Under the pieces are notes generated by a model that saw nothing but the letters and a program-made list of their open reading frames with translations, was not told the DNA's origin and did no database searches. 64,000 bases of DNA from Luminiphilus sp051201685 (GTDB taxonomy: Bacteria > Pseudomonadota > Gammaproteobacteria > Pseudomonadales > Halieaceae), in NCBI RefSeq assembly GCF_051201685.1, contig NZ_CP179213.1:806001-870000 (forward strand), in the 5' to 3' direction. Positions 45,613-55,829 of this stretch are shown here, piece by piece (position 1 is the stretch's first letter; each line of letters opens with the position of its first letter). The position numbers were made by a program, and so were the translations under genes.

Positions 45613-47130
45613 ATGACCGTAATTCGTGAAGATGACCTAATCGATAGTGTGGCCGATGCCCTGCAGTTTATCTCTTACTACCACCCCATCGATTTTGTGC
45701 AATCGGTGCATCAAGCCTATGAAATGGAGCTTAATCCCGCGGCCAAAGATGCTATGGCCCAAATTTTAATTAATTCAAGAATGTGCGCTACGGGTCACCG
45801 GCCTTTGTGTCAGGACACTGGCATCGTTACGGTATTTGTTGAAGTGGGCATGAACGTCACATGGGATGCAAAACAGTCTCTCGAGGAAATGATCAATGAG
45901 GGAGTGCGGCGCGCCTATACACACCCTGACAATACGTTGCGAGCCTCAATACTGGAGGACCCTGCAGGCGCCCGAAAAAATACGCGAGACAACACCCCTG
46001 CGGTTATACATACCCGGCTAGTACCCGGTAACACCGTTGATATTCGTGTTGCTGCGAAGGGTGGGGGGTCGGAGAACAAAGCCAAATTAGCGATGCTCAA
46101 TCCCTCCGACAGTATTGTCGATTGGGTGCTTAAGACCGTACCGACGATGGGTGCAGGTTGGTGTCCCCCTGGAATGTTGGGAATAGGTATTGGTGGTACC
46201 GCAGAAAAAGCGGCAGTCCTGGCAAAAGAGTCATTGATGGACCCCATTGATATTCAAAGTCTCCGTGAGCGAGGGCCCACAAGCCGAGCAGAGGAGTTGC
46301 GTCTGGAAATCATGGATGGCGTGAATCGTTTGGGTATTGGTGCTCAGGGTCTGGGGGGATTGACTACCGTGCTCGATGTCAAAATTTTGGATTATCCGAC
46401 CCATGCCGCCTCTTTGCCTGTGGCGATGATTCCGAATTGTGCAGCCACTCGGCACACGCATTTTACGTTGACGGGTGCGGGCCCGGCTTTACAAGCTCCT
46501 CCTGATCTTGACCAGTGGCCTGAGGTGAGCTGGGAGACAGGTGATACGGTGCGCCGCGTTGATCTGGATACGGTTACCGCAGACGACACTCATACCTGGC
46601 AGCCCGGAGAGACTATTTTGCTGTCGGGCACGATGTATACAGGACGTGATGCCGCTCACAAGCGAATGACACAAATGCTGCGCGACGGCGAGCCACTCCC
46701 TGTTGATTTGAGGGGCAAATTTATTTACTACGTTGGACCGGTAGATCCTGTACGCGACGAGGTCATGGGCCCTGCGGGACCGACCACAGCAACCCGCATG
46801 GATAAATTTACTGATGATATTTTGGAGCAAACCGGGCTCATCGGCATGATTGGTAAGGCCGAGCGCGGCCCCGTTGCAATTGAGGCTATTCGCAAGCACG
46901 GTGCCGTTTACCTTATGGCAGTCGGTGGGGCGGCTTATCTGGTCTCCAAGGCGATCACTGAGGCTCGTGTTGTCGCGTTCGAGGATTTGGGCATGGAGGC
47001 GATTTATGCCTTTACCGTGCGCGATATGCCCGTCAGTGTCGCTGTAGACTCTCGAGGCGAGTCGGTCCACATTACCGGTCCAACGGTTTGGCAGCAAAGG
47101 ATTGAAGAGCAGTCTCTTGAGCTCATCTGA
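45613..47130 (+). CDS. fumA: Class I (iron-sulfur) fumarate hydratase
   Basis: This 505-residue enzyme hydrates fumarate to malate in the TCA cycle. It starts MTVIREDDLI and has the family motifs GHRPLCQDTGI, GWCPPGMLGIGIGG and PNCAATRHTHF supplying Cys ligands of the [4Fe-4S] cluster, then AHKRM and the C-terminal GPAGPTTATRMDKFT segment. Length agrees with the Pseudomonas-type single-chain form (about 507). It has AAGGAG upstream at slightly long spacing. The sbcB frame overlaps its 3' end. Confidence 0.95.
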   Translation: MTVIREDDLIDSVADALQFISYYHPIDFVQSVHQAYEMELNPAAKDAMAQILINSRMCATGHRPLCQDTGIVTVFVEVGMNVTWDAKQSLEEMINEGVRRAYTHPDNTLRASILEDPAGARKNTRDNTPAVIHTRLVPGNTVDIRVAAKGGGSENKAKLAMLNPSDSIVDWVLKTVPTMGAGWCPPGMLGIGIGGTAEKAAVLAKESLMDPIDIQSLRERGPTSRAEELRLEIMDGVNRLGIGAQGLGGLTTVLDVKILDYPTHAASLPVAMIPNCAATRHTHFTLTGAGPALQAPPDLDQWPEVSWETGDTVRRVDLDTVTADDTHTWQPGETILLSGTMYTGRDAAHKRMTQMLRDGEPLPVDLRGKFIYYVGPVDPVRDEVMGPAGPTTATRMDKFTDDILEQTGLIGMIGKAERGPVAIEAIRKHGAVYLMAVGGAAYLVSKAITEARVVAFEDLGMEAIYAFTVRDMPVSVAVDSRGESVHITGPTVWQQRIEEQSLELI

Positions 47131-48568
47131 AAGCTTTTATTGGCATGATTACGAGACATCAGGTGCCAATGTTTTTGAGGACAGGCCGCTTCAGTTTGCT
47201 GGCGTGCGAACCGACAAAAATTTTAATGTCATAGGTGAACCGCTGGTGCACTTCTGTCGGCCCAGCCCCGACTGCCTGCTGCATCCCGCTGCGATTAGAG
47301 TCACGGGTATTAGCCCTTACAAAGCATTATCTGAGGGCGTCCCTGAGGGGGCTTTTATGGCCAAAATCCTCAGCCAGTTCATGGTTCCCGGCACCTGCGC
47401 TTTGGGTTACAACTCGGTGCGTTTTGATGATGAAATTACGCGCTTTGCTTTGTACCGGAATTTCTTCCCTCCCTACGCTCGAGAATTTGGACAAAACAGA
47501 AGTCGATGGGATTTAATCGACGTGGCGCGGGCTACTCATGCCCTGAGGCCCGACGGTATCGTTTGGCCCAGCCGCGAAGACGGCTTGACTAGTTTTCGGC
47601 TAGAAGATCTCACTGCGGCTAATGGTATAGACCACGGCAACGCACATGATGCCCTTGCAGACGTTTTGGCGACCATAGCCTTGGCCCGCTTACTCAGCGG
47701 GGCGCAGCCGGCGCTATTTGACACGCTGTATGCCCAGCGCGGTAAACAGGCGATCGCACCGCTGCTTAATTGTGCTGACCCGAAACCGGTTATTCATGTC
47801 TCCGGCCAGTTTGGTGGCCAGCGCAGTAATTTGGCGATCGTGCTGCCTCTGGCGCCCCATCCAAAAAATAAAAATGAAATTATCTGCGCCGACCTGGGTG
47901 AAGAGCCTGCCTTCCTTGATCAGTCACCTGAGGATATCCGGCAGCTATTATTTATGCCTAAGGCAGATTTCCCAGCGGGTAAGCACCGTCCACCTTTAAA
48001 GACCATCAAGATAAATCGGGCCCCTGTGGTGCTGCCAACCACTTGGGTCGGAGGTGAGCCCGCAGAACGTTTGAAACTCGATGGCGAGCAGACTCGGGCA
48101 TCGTTGGCGGCTTATCGCGGGGCGCGTCAGGCCGACCCTGATGGCTTTACCCGTTTTATCCAGAAGATTTATGCCGATCGAGATTTTGAACCACGTTCTG
48201 ATCCCGATACGCAGCTTTATGACGGATTTCTGGATCGACGCGACGAGGCCCTCCTTGAAACCGTGCAGCACGCAACGCCTACTAGCCTCGCAGACACTAC
48301 GTGGACCTTTGAGGACCGAAGATTGCCGGAACTATTTTTCCGTTATCGCGCGCGGAATTTCCCCGAGAGCCTCAATCTCGATGAGAGAGCCCGTTGGCGT
48401 GAACATTGTTGCGAGACTTTGGCGGGTAAAGCCGGTCCTAACTGGGAGAGTTTCAACAAGGACCTCAGTGATGAGCGGGCTCGAGAGGGGTTGAGCGCGG
48501 TGCAAACAAAAGCGCTTGATGATCTTGAGCAGTACATGGGTGAACTCCGCGCCGAACTGGCAGATTGA
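47117..48568 (+). CDS. sbcB: Exodeoxyribonuclease I
   Basis: About 483 residues. The DEDD exonuclease motifs begin with FYWHDYETSG and GYNSVRFDDEITRF. RNRSRWDLIDVARATHALRP and the HDALADV segment follow. A C-terminal SH3-like and helical region matches ExoI length. It degrades single-stranded DNA 3'-to-5' and works in repair. Start uncertain: TTG 47117 fits the family N terminus and overlaps the fumarase end by 14 bp; TTG 47102 is an alternative in the same frame. Confidence 0.93.
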   Translation: MSSSESFYWHDYETSGANVFEDRPLQFAGVRTDKNFNVIGEPLVHFCRPSPDCLLHPAAIRVTGISPYKALSEGVPEGAFMAKILSQFMVPGTCALGYNSVRFDDEITRFALYRNFFPPYAREFGQNRSRWDLIDVARATHALRPDGIVWPSREDGLTSFRLEDLTAANGIDHGNAHDALADVLATIALARLLSGAQPALFDTLYAQRGKQAIAPLLNCADPKPVIHVSGQFGGQRSNLAIVLPLAPHPKNKNEIICADLGEEPAFLDQSPEDIRQLLFMPKADFPAGKHRPPLKTIKINRAPVVLPTTWVGGEPAERLKLDGEQTRASLAAYRGARQADPDGFTRFIQKIYADRDFEPRSDPDTQLYDGFLDRRDEALLETVQHATPTSLADTTWTFEDRRLPELFFRYRARNFPESLNLDERARWREHCCETLAGKAGPNWESFNKDLSDERAREGLSAVQTKALDDLEQYMGELRAELAD

Positions 48569-48737
48569 AACGCTAGACTATGGCAGGCGTCTAGGACGCA
48601 GCAGTGAGGGCTTGGGTAGGGAAATCTGAAGGGCTGCGCTGGGTATAAACAGTCCGTAATAATCCGCCCTAATTTCTCGGCTAATCCGGGTGCACCATGA
48701 GTTATCATGGCACCATCTTGGGCACAGGACTGAAGTT

Positions 48738-49751
48738 TTGCACTTTCCCGGTAGCCACATCCTTAGTATTCGTCAGTTCGAACGTGCTGATGTCGACCAG
48801 CTCTTCACCGTAGCCGATCGTATGAGACCTTATGCTCATCGAGAGCGTGTGACCCACGTCCTTGATGGCGCTATCTTGGGCTCGATGTTTTTTGAACCCT
48901 CCACCCGCACGCGAATTAGCTTTGGCAGTGCCTTTAACTTGTTGGGTGGCGAAGTCCGCGAGACCACCGGCTTTGAAAGCACCGCCATTGCCAAGGGAGA
49001 GTCACTATTTGATACCGCTCGAGTTTTGAGTGGTTATTCAGACGTCATTGCAATGCGTCACCCAGCAGAGGGCTCCGTTGCAGAGTTTGCTGACGGGAGT
49101 CGTGTGCCTGTTATCAACGGTGGAGACGGTGCCAATGAGCACCCCACTCAAGCCTTGCTTGATCTATATACGATTCGTAGTGAACTCGCTGATCGAGGGC
49201 GCACACTCGATACCCTGCGCGTCGCTATGGTTGGTGATTTAAAGTTTGGTAGGACGGTGCACTCTTTATCGCGACTACTCCAGTTGTTTCAGGGGGTTAA
49301 AGTGAATTTGGTGTCTCCTCCCGAGCTCAAAATGCCGGCAGAGATTGTGGACGAACTCAGGGCTGGTGGACATGATGTTTTAGAGACCGATAGCTTGGAA
49401 ATGGGTATAGCGGACGTTGATATTGTGTACTCCACTCGGCTGCAGGAGGAGCGCTTTACCACCCGTGCGGAGGCTGATGCTTACCGAGGCCGATTTCGAT
49501 TAAATCAGGGCATCTACACCGCACATTGCGAGCCCAATACGGTCATTATGCACCCGTTGCCCCGTGATTCTCGGGAGGGCGCAAGAGAGTTGGACGTTGA
49601 TTTAAACGACAACCCTAATTTGGCTATATTCCGTCAGAGCGACAACGGAGTACTGGTGCGCATGGCGCTATTTGCCCTGATTCTCGATGTTGCTGACCAG
49701 GTTGATGACCATAGCCGGCCCGTGAACTGGTATACGGAGCGCAGGTTTTGA
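48738..49751 (+). CDS. pyrB: Aspartate carbamoyltransferase, catalytic chain
   Basis: About 337 residues catalysing the first committed step of pyrimidine synthesis. Motifs: FFEPSTRTRISFGSAF (carbamoyl phosphate), MRHPAEGS, GDGANEHPTQALLD, MVGDLKFGRTVHSL, and HPLPRDSRE. No pyrI or pyrC-like gene follows. The start is ambiguous: TTG 48738 matches the family N terminus (LHFPGSHILS), while an upstream in-frame GTG at 48690 adds 16 unusual residues. nudF begins at the stop (TTGA overlap). Confidence 0.9.
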   Translation: MHFPGSHILSIRQFERADVDQLFTVADRMRPYAHRERVTHVLDGAILGSMFFEPSTRTRISFGSAFNLLGGEVRETTGFESTAIAKGESLFDTARVLSGYSDVIAMRHPAEGSVAEFADGSRVPVINGGDGANEHPTQALLDLYTIRSELADRGRTLDTLRVAMVGDLKFGRTVHSLSRLLQLFQGVKVNLVSPPELKMPAEIVDELRAGGHDVLETDSLEMGIADVDIVYSTRLQEERFTTRAEADAYRGRFRLNQGIYTAHCEPNTVIMHPLPRDSREGARELDVDLNDNPNLAIFRQSDNGVLVRMALFALILDVADQVDDHSRPVNWYTERRF

Positions 49752-50374
49752 CGTCATTTTCACCGCGGTTTTCCGCCGCAGATGCGCAAGTCCTAAAGCG
49801 CGATGTGGTGTACCACGGTTTTTTTTCGCTGGTAAAGCTCAGCCTCAAACATCGCTTGTTTGGCGGTGGATGGAGTCAGCCGTTAACCCGTGAAATTTTT
49901 GAACGAGGTGATGCCGTAGCGGTACTGCCTTGGGATCCTATCCGTGACGAACTCATATTTGTGGAACAGTTCAGGCCGGGTGCGCTCCGTGACCAAGATA
50001 GCCCATGGATGCTTGAGCTGGTTGCGGGCATGGTGGCCGACGGTGAAACGGACAGTGAGGTGGCGAGACGGGAGGCCCAAGAAGAGGCCGCTTGTTCACT
50101 CGACCAGCTGGAACTTATCGCTACGTTTTATCCGAGTGCAGGTGCCTGTTCTGAACAAATTCGTACGTTTGTGGGCCGAGTTTTGACCGCGGGTATTGGT
50201 GAAGTGCATGGTCATGCCGAGGAACATGAGGATCTTTTGGTGCATGCCATCCCCAGGGTAGAGGCCTTGCGTATGCTTGACGCCAATGAAATTAATAACG
50301 GACATACGCTCATTGCTTTGCAATGGTTGGCCCGGCATGGCGAGGCCCTTCGTGAGCAATGGCTGAGCAATTAG
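49748..50374 (+). CDS. nudF: ADP-ribose pyrophosphatase (Nudix)
   Basis: About 208 residues. It begins with TTG overlapping the pyrB stop. The N-terminal segment (YHGFFSLVKLSLKHRLFGGG) and REIFERGDAVAVLP match NudF, and the Nudix box is GMVADGETDSEVARREAQEEAA, with Ala at the usual Gly position after EE. It hydrolyses ADP-ribose to AMP and ribose-5-phosphate. It overlaps murJ by 16 nt. Confidence 0.88.
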   Translation: MTSFSPRFSAADAQVLKRDVVYHGFFSLVKLSLKHRLFGGGWSQPLTREIFERGDAVAVLPWDPIRDELIFVEQFRPGALRDQDSPWMLELVAGMVADGETDSEVARREAQEEAACSLDQLELIATFYPSAGACSEQIRTFVGRVLTAGIGEVHGHAEEHEDLLVHAIPRVEALRMLDANEINNGHTLIALQWLARHGEALREQWLSN

Positions 50375-51987
50375 ACACCGACACCTCTGGTGATAAGCGG
50401 GCTGGATCAGCTAAGGGGCTGCTTCAGTCCAGCGCGCTGGTGGGAAGTGCCACTATGGCTTCGCGGGTGTTGGGGCTGTTGCGTGATGTTGTACTGGCTA
50501 ATCTGGTAGGCGCCACCAGTAACGCCGACGCATTTTTTGTTGCCTTTAAAATCCCCAATTTTTTGAGGCGGCTGTTCGCTGAGGGTGCTTTTGCCCAGGC
50601 CTTTATCCCCGTGCTCACAGAAACTCGAGAGCAAGGGGGGCTAGAAGCTGTGCGGGCCTTGGTCGATCGGGTGACGGGGGTTCTTGGGGGTGTTCTCATA
50701 CTGCTCACCACCGTGACAATATTGGCGGCGCCTTTAGTAGCCTTGGTGTTTGCCCCCGGGTTTGCGAGCGACGTTAGCAAGCTCAGCCTAACAGCAGATC
50801 TTATTAGAATTACGTTTCCGTATTTATTTTTAATTTCGATGACGGGATTTGCAGGGGGTATCTTAAATTCCTATGGGCGGTTCGGAGTGCCCGCGTTTAC
50901 GCCGGTTTTGTTGAATCTCAGCCTCATTGCCGCAGCGCTTTTTTTGGCTCCTGCGCTGAAGGAGCCCGTTTATGCGCTGGCAATTGGCGTCATGATTGCG
51001 GGCCTTTTACAACTGCTGTTTCAAATTCCTTCTTTATATCGCTTAGATCTGGTGCCAAGGCCGCGCTGGGATACGCAGCACCCCGGGGTAAGGCGAATTT
51101 TGACCCTAATGATTCCAGCGTTATTCGGGGTCTCGGTCAGCCAAATTAATTTACTACTCGATACAGTGTTGGCTTCGCTACTCCCCGCAGGGAGCGTCTC
51201 TTGGCTTTATTATTCAGATAGGCTGACTGAATTGCCTCTGGGTATATTTGCCATCGCAGTTGCCACGGTGATTTTGCCAAACTTGTCTTCTCAGCGCGCC
51301 CGAGCGGAAGCGGTCGGTAAAGATCCCGCATTCACAGCGACATTGCACTGGGCCCTGAGCCTTATTGTCCTGATTGCGCTACCGGCAACCGCAGCACTAC
51401 TCCTGCTGGCAAAGCCGATTCTGACCACGTTATTCCAATACGGGGCTTTCGGGCCGGGGGATGTGGATAAAGCGACTTGGTCTCTTAGGGCCTATGCCCT
51501 GGGTTTAACCGCGTTTATGCTCATCAAGGTATTGGCTCCGGGGTATTACGCCCGCCAAGATATGAAAACACCCGTTCGCATAGGGATTATCGCCATGGTG
51601 GCCAATATGGTGATGAATCCCATGCTTATTTTTCCACTCATGTGGATTTTTGACCTCGGTCATGTTGGGCTGGCACTGGCCACGAGCCTGGCTGCCTGGT
51701 TAAACGCCGGTCTGCTTTATCGCGGCCTTAGGCGTGAGGGGCTATTGCTGGGAGCATCGAGGGACAGACTGTTCCGCACGATCCGAATCGTGCTTGCGAT
51801 AGTGGTCATGCTGGGCGCGTTATGGCTGTGCTTGCCTGCCTCAGATTGGTGGCAGAATGCTGTTGCTCTGCATAGGGGCTTGGCAATGGCCGTTATGGTG
51901 ATTGTGGGCGGTTTGGCCTATGTTGCCACTCTCTTGTGCTTGGGGATTCGCCCGAGAGATCTGAAAAGCCCAGCTGTGTCCCTGTGA
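50359..51987 (+). CDS. murJ: Lipid II flippase MurJ
   Basis: This 542-residue protein has about fourteen membrane helices and MurJ signatures: SALVGSATMASRVLGLLRDVVLA, ADAFFVAFKIPNFLRRLFAEGAFAQAF, and Arg residues of the substrate cavity. It exports lipid II for peptidoglycan synthesis. It is followed by ribF, ileS and lspA, as in many gammaproteobacteria. Confidence 0.96.
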   Translation: MAEQLDTDTSGDKRAGSAKGLLQSSALVGSATMASRVLGLLRDVVLANLVGATSNADAFFVAFKIPNFLRRLFAEGAFAQAFIPVLTETREQGGLEAVRALVDRVTGVLGGVLILLTTVTILAAPLVALVFAPGFASDVSKLSLTADLIRITFPYLFLISMTGFAGGILNSYGRFGVPAFTPVLLNLSLIAAALFLAPALKEPVYALAIGVMIAGLLQLLFQIPSLYRLDLVPRPRWDTQHPGVRRILTLMIPALFGVSVSQINLLLDTVLASLLPAGSVSWLYYSDRLTELPLGIFAIAVATVILPNLSSQRARAEAVGKDPAFTATLHWALSLIVLIALPATAALLLLAKPILTTLFQYGAFGPGDVDKATWSLRAYALGLTAFMLIKVLAPGYYARQDMKTPVRIGIIAMVANMVMNPMLIFPLMWIFDLGHVGLALATSLAAWLNAGLLYRGLRREGLLLGASRDRLFRTIRIVLAIVVMLGALWLCLPASDWWQNAVALHRGLAMAVMVIVGGLAYVATLLCLGIRPRDLKSPAVSL

Positions 51988-52070
51988 GTCAAGATGATAG
52001 GTCTGCTAGGCGCGCCGGGGCACTGTTTTCTATATACTTAGGGTGTTATTCGTTGACCTGTAGCTAAACC

Positions 52071-53012
52071 ATGGACTTGATCCGCGGCCTGCATAACCTT
52101 CGATCGGAGCACCGCGGATGCGCAGTGACCGTGGGAGCGTTTGACGGCATCCATCTTGGACATCAAGCAGTTCTTGCGCACCTGTCTTCCTGCGCTCGTG
52201 AGCGCGATTTGCTGTCGACGGTGATTGTCTTTGAACCGTTGCCACGGGAATATTTTCGGCCATTGGAGGCACCTCCACGAATCACTAATTTTCGTGAGCG
52301 ATTAGCACAGCTGGCCAGCACCGGCATTGATCGGGTGTTGGTTCTGAAATTTAATGCCGAGCTTCGGGATATGAGTGCCGAGGATTTCGTCAGCCGTGTT
52401 TTTGTTAAGGGATTAGGGGCTCGCTATATCGCTCTGGGCGATGACTTCCGGTTTGGTAACAGTCGCGAGGGCGACTACGATTACGTGCGAGGCCTGGCAG
52501 CAAAGTTTGATTACGAAGTGCAGCCTACCGGTACTTTGGAAATTGCCGGCGCTCGTGTCAGCAGCACCCGAATTCGCTTGGCTTTGGCTGAGGGTAATTT
52601 TACTGAGGTGCAGCAGTTATTGGGTCGACCGTTTACGATGACGGGACGGGTTGAGCATGGGCGTAAACTGGGGCGTGAGCTAGGGGCGCCCACAGCCAAT
52701 ATTCGTATTAATCGAATCCGCAGCCCGTTATCTGGCGTGTTTGCGGTGAGGGTCGACGGTGCAGGCTTAGAGTCGGCGGCGGCAGTTGCCAACGTAGGCA
52801 CTCGCCCCACTGTCGATGATGGCCTCAAAGCCAATCTTGAGGTGCATTTGTTGGATCGCAAGTGCGACCTCTATGGTCAGCGACTCGAGGTCCGTTTTCT
52901 GCACAAGTTGCGGGAAGAAATAAAGTACGAATCCCTCGATGCCTTGAAGGAAGGTATCGCCAAGGATATTGATAATGCCCGCCAATGGCTGGCTCAACCC
53001 GGTCGCAGCTAA
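52071..53012 (+). CDS. ribF: Riboflavin kinase/FAD synthetase
   Basis: This 313-residue bifunctional enzyme has the nucleotidyltransferase motif GAFDGIHLGHQAVL, the ISSTRIR-like SSTRIRLALAEG segment and a C-terminal riboflavin kinase domain (GRKLGRELGAPTANI). It makes FMN and FAD. ileS follows 12 bp later. Confidence 0.95.
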   Translation: MDLIRGLHNLRSEHRGCAVTVGAFDGIHLGHQAVLAHLSSCARERDLLSTVIVFEPLPREYFRPLEAPPRITNFRERLAQLASTGIDRVLVLKFNAELRDMSAEDFVSRVFVKGLGARYIALGDDFRFGNSREGDYDYVRGLAAKFDYEVQPTGTLEIAGARVSSTRIRLALAEGNFTEVQQLLGRPFTMTGRVEHGRKLGRELGAPTANIRINRIRSPLSGVFAVRVDGAGLESAAAVANVGTRPTVDDGLKANLEVHLLDRKCDLYGQRLEVRFLHKLREEIKYESLDALKEGIAKDIDNARQWLAQPGRS

Positions 53013-53024
53013 TAGTTTTTACGT

Positions 53025-55829
53025 ATGAGTGATTATAAAAGTACCCTGAATTTGCCTCAGACGGATTTTCCGATGAAGGCTAACTTATCTCAGCGAGAGC
53101 CCCAGCGCCTTAAGCAATGGCAGGAAATGGATCTCTATGGCTTGATGCGGGAGGCGGGTGCGGGAAAACCGAAATTCATCCTTCACGATGGCCCTCCCTA
53201 TGCCAACGGTGAGCTGCACATTGGCCACGCGGTCAATAAAATCCTGAAAGACTTCATCGTGAAGTCGCGCGCTATGGCGGGCTTCGATGCCCCTTATGTT
53301 CCTGGCTGGGACTGTCACGGATTGCCAATTGAGCTAAATGTTGAGAAGAAAGTCGGTAAGCCCGGGCACAAGATATCAGCTTCGGAGTTCCGTCAGCGAT
53401 GCAGGACTTATGCTGCCGGGCAGGTAAATCAGCAGGCTGAAGATTTCAAAAGAATGGGCGTTGTGGGTGACTGGGACAATCCCTACCTGACGATGAACTT
53501 CGATTTTGAGGCGGACATTGTTCGAACTCTGGGACGAATTATTGAAAACGGGCATTTGCATAAGGGGTTTAAACCCGTGCATTGGTGCCTCGATTGTGGC
53601 TCCGCTTTGGCGGAAGCTGAAGTTGAGTATCAGGATAAAATCTCATCGGCAGTCGATGTCGCCTTTCCAGCGGTGGATAGTGCCGCCTTCCGGAAGGCTT
53701 TTGCTTGGGATGGGGTTGAGCCGGTTGATGTGGCCATTTGGACAACAACGCCTTGGACACTGGCGGCTAATCGGGGGGTGAGTGTCAGTGCTGACCTTGA
53801 TTATGTTTTATTACAAGTGGGTGCCCGTGCGGTTGTCGTTGCAGAGGCACTAGTAGAACCCTGCGCCGCACGCTACGGTATTACTGATCCGGTGATCCTT
53901 GCGACGACGAGAGGGGAGAAGCTTGACCGGCTAACCGTGTTGCCACCTTTCGATGACATAGAAGTACCACTAATGCTGGGTAGTCACGTGACCACTGATG
54001 CAGGTACCGGCTGTGTTCATACGGCGCCTGCGCACGGTCTGGAAGATTTCGAAATCGGTAAGGCCTACGATCTGGAGGTCTATAATCCGGTGGGCGGTAA
54101 TGGCATTTACCTGCCGGGCACACCCGCCCTCGAAGGGAAGCATATTTTTAGAGCGAACGACGAAATTGTTGATGAGCTCAAGACGCGGGAGCGGTTGCTC
54201 GCACATCAGCCCTACGAACACAGCTATCCGCACTGCTGGCGGCACAAAACGCCAATTATTTTCCGTGCTACTCCTCAGTGGTTTATTAGTATGTCTCAAG
54301 CGGGCTTGCTCGCCGAGGCCGAACAAGCCGTCGACAGTGTGCGCTGGATTCCCGATTGGGGGCGAGCGCGAATTGATGCAATGCTAGGAGATAGACCTGA
54401 TTGGTGTATCTCGCGTCAACGCACGTGGGGGGTGCCCATCACGTTGTTCGTGCATCGGGAAACCGGAGAGCTTCACCCGAGAACTCCCGAGTTGGTGGCA
54501 GAGGTGGCCGATCTGATAGCCGTCTCGGGCATTGATGCCTGGTTTGATCTCGAGCCGTCGGCACTTTTGGGTGATGATGCCGAGCACTACGAAAAGGTCA
54601 GCGACACCCTTGATGTTTGGTTTGATTCAGGGGTTACCCATGCCTGTGTACTGCGACAGCGTGAAGCGCTGCAAGCACCTGCGGATCTCTATTTGGAGGG
54701 TTCGGATCAACATCGTGGCTGGTTTCAGTCTTCATTGTTGACGGGTATAGGTGCCTTTGGTGAGGCGCCTTATCGGTCCGTTTTGACTCACGGTTTTACG
54801 GTCGATGGTGAGGGTCGGAAAATGTCCAAATCCTTGGGCAATATCATCCCTGCTAAGAAGGCCATGAATGATCTGGGTGCTGATATTCTGCGTCTTTGGG
54901 TCGCTTCATCCGATTATAGAAACGAGATTTCTGCCTCCGATGAAATTTTCAAGCGAACGAGTGATGCTTATCGCCGCATTCGCAACACCTCGCGTTTTTT
55001 GTTGGCCAACCTTGCGGGATTTGATTCTAGTGCGCACCAATTACCAGCAGATCAATTATTGCCCCTCGATCGGTGGATTTGTAGCCGAGCGGGTGATTTG
55101 CAGGTAGAGCTTGAAGCAGCCTATGAAACCTATCAATTTCACCAAGTGTTTCATAGGATTCACAATTTTTGCGGCGGTGAGTTGGGTGGTTTTTACCTCG
55201 ACATCATTAAGGATCGCCAATACACAACGCAGGTTGATTCCCACGCCCGACGGTCTGCCCAGACTGCTATGTGGCACCTCGCAGAAGCGCTGTGCCGCTG
55301 GATAGCGCCTATATTGAGCTTCACCGCTGAAGAAATTTGGGAGAATTTACCCGGCGCCCGTGAGCGATCGGTTTTTCTGTCATCTTGGTACGCGGATTTA
55401 CCCTCTGAAACCGCTGACGGTAATTTGGGCAATGCATTCTGGGACGAGGTGATAACCGTACGGCAAGCCGTGAACCGCGCGCTGGAAGCCCGTCGTGCTG
55501 CAGGTGATCTTCGAGGTAGTCTCGATGCTGAGGTGACGCTGTACGCAGAGCCCGGGCTATTTACACGATTACAGCAGTTGGGTGGTGAGCTTCGCTTTGT
55601 ACTTATTACCTCCGAGGCCACACTCAAGCCTAGTGCGGAGGCACCAGCGGATGTTGTCGATAGCGATGTCCCAGGACTGGCTGTGGCTGTAGCCGTTTCA
55701 GGACACGACAAGTGCGAGCGCTGTTGGCATAGACGACCTGACGTTGGTAATAATCAAAAGCACCCGACACTGTGCACGCGATGTATCGATAACATCGAGG
55801 GGGCGGGTGAGCATCGTCAATATGCCTGA
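53025..55829 (+). CDS. ileS: Isoleucyl-tRNA synthetase
   Basis: This 934-residue class I synthetase carries HIGH (65-68), KMSKS (599-603), an editing domain with TTPWTLAANRGV and a C-terminal zinc motif CERCWHRRPDVGN...CTRC. Length is typical of the bacterial zinc-containing type. lspA starts inside its end. Confidence 0.98.
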   Translation: MSDYKSTLNLPQTDFPMKANLSQREPQRLKQWQEMDLYGLMREAGAGKPKFILHDGPPYANGELHIGHAVNKILKDFIVKSRAMAGFDAPYVPGWDCHGLPIELNVEKKVGKPGHKISASEFRQRCRTYAAGQVNQQAEDFKRMGVVGDWDNPYLTMNFDFEADIVRTLGRIIENGHLHKGFKPVHWCLDCGSALAEAEVEYQDKISSAVDVAFPAVDSAAFRKAFAWDGVEPVDVAIWTTTPWTLAANRGVSVSADLDYVLLQVGARAVVVAEALVEPCAARYGITDPVILATTRGEKLDRLTVLPPFDDIEVPLMLGSHVTTDAGTGCVHTAPAHGLEDFEIGKAYDLEVYNPVGGNGIYLPGTPALEGKHIFRANDEIVDELKTRERLLAHQPYEHSYPHCWRHKTPIIFRATPQWFISMSQAGLLAEAEQAVDSVRWIPDWGRARIDAMLGDRPDWCISRQRTWGVPITLFVHRETGELHPRTPELVAEVADLIAVSGIDAWFDLEPSALLGDDAEHYEKVSDTLDVWFDSGVTHACVLRQREALQAPADLYLEGSDQHRGWFQSSLLTGIGAFGEAPYRSVLTHGFTVDGEGRKMSKSLGNIIPAKKAMNDLGADILRLWVASSDYRNEISASDEIFKRTSDAYRRIRNTSRFLLANLAGFDSSAHQLPADQLLPLDRWICSRAGDLQVELEAAYETYQFHQVFHRIHNFCGGELGGFYLDIIKDRQYTTQVDSHARRSAQTAMWHLAEALCRWIAPILSFTAEEIWENLPGARERSVFLSSWYADLPSETADGNLGNAFWDEVITVRQAVNRALEARRAAGDLRGSLDAEVTLYAEPGLFTRLQQLGGELRFVLITSEATLKPSAEAPADVVDSDVPGLAVAVAVSGHDKCERCWHRRPDVGNNQKHPTLCTRCIDNIEGAGEHRQYA

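Noticed and set aside
48697..48813. 38-codon ORF overlapping the pyrB start, as a possible attenuation leader
   Set aside because: It overlaps pyrB coding sequence and there is no attenuator hairpin with a T tract between them.
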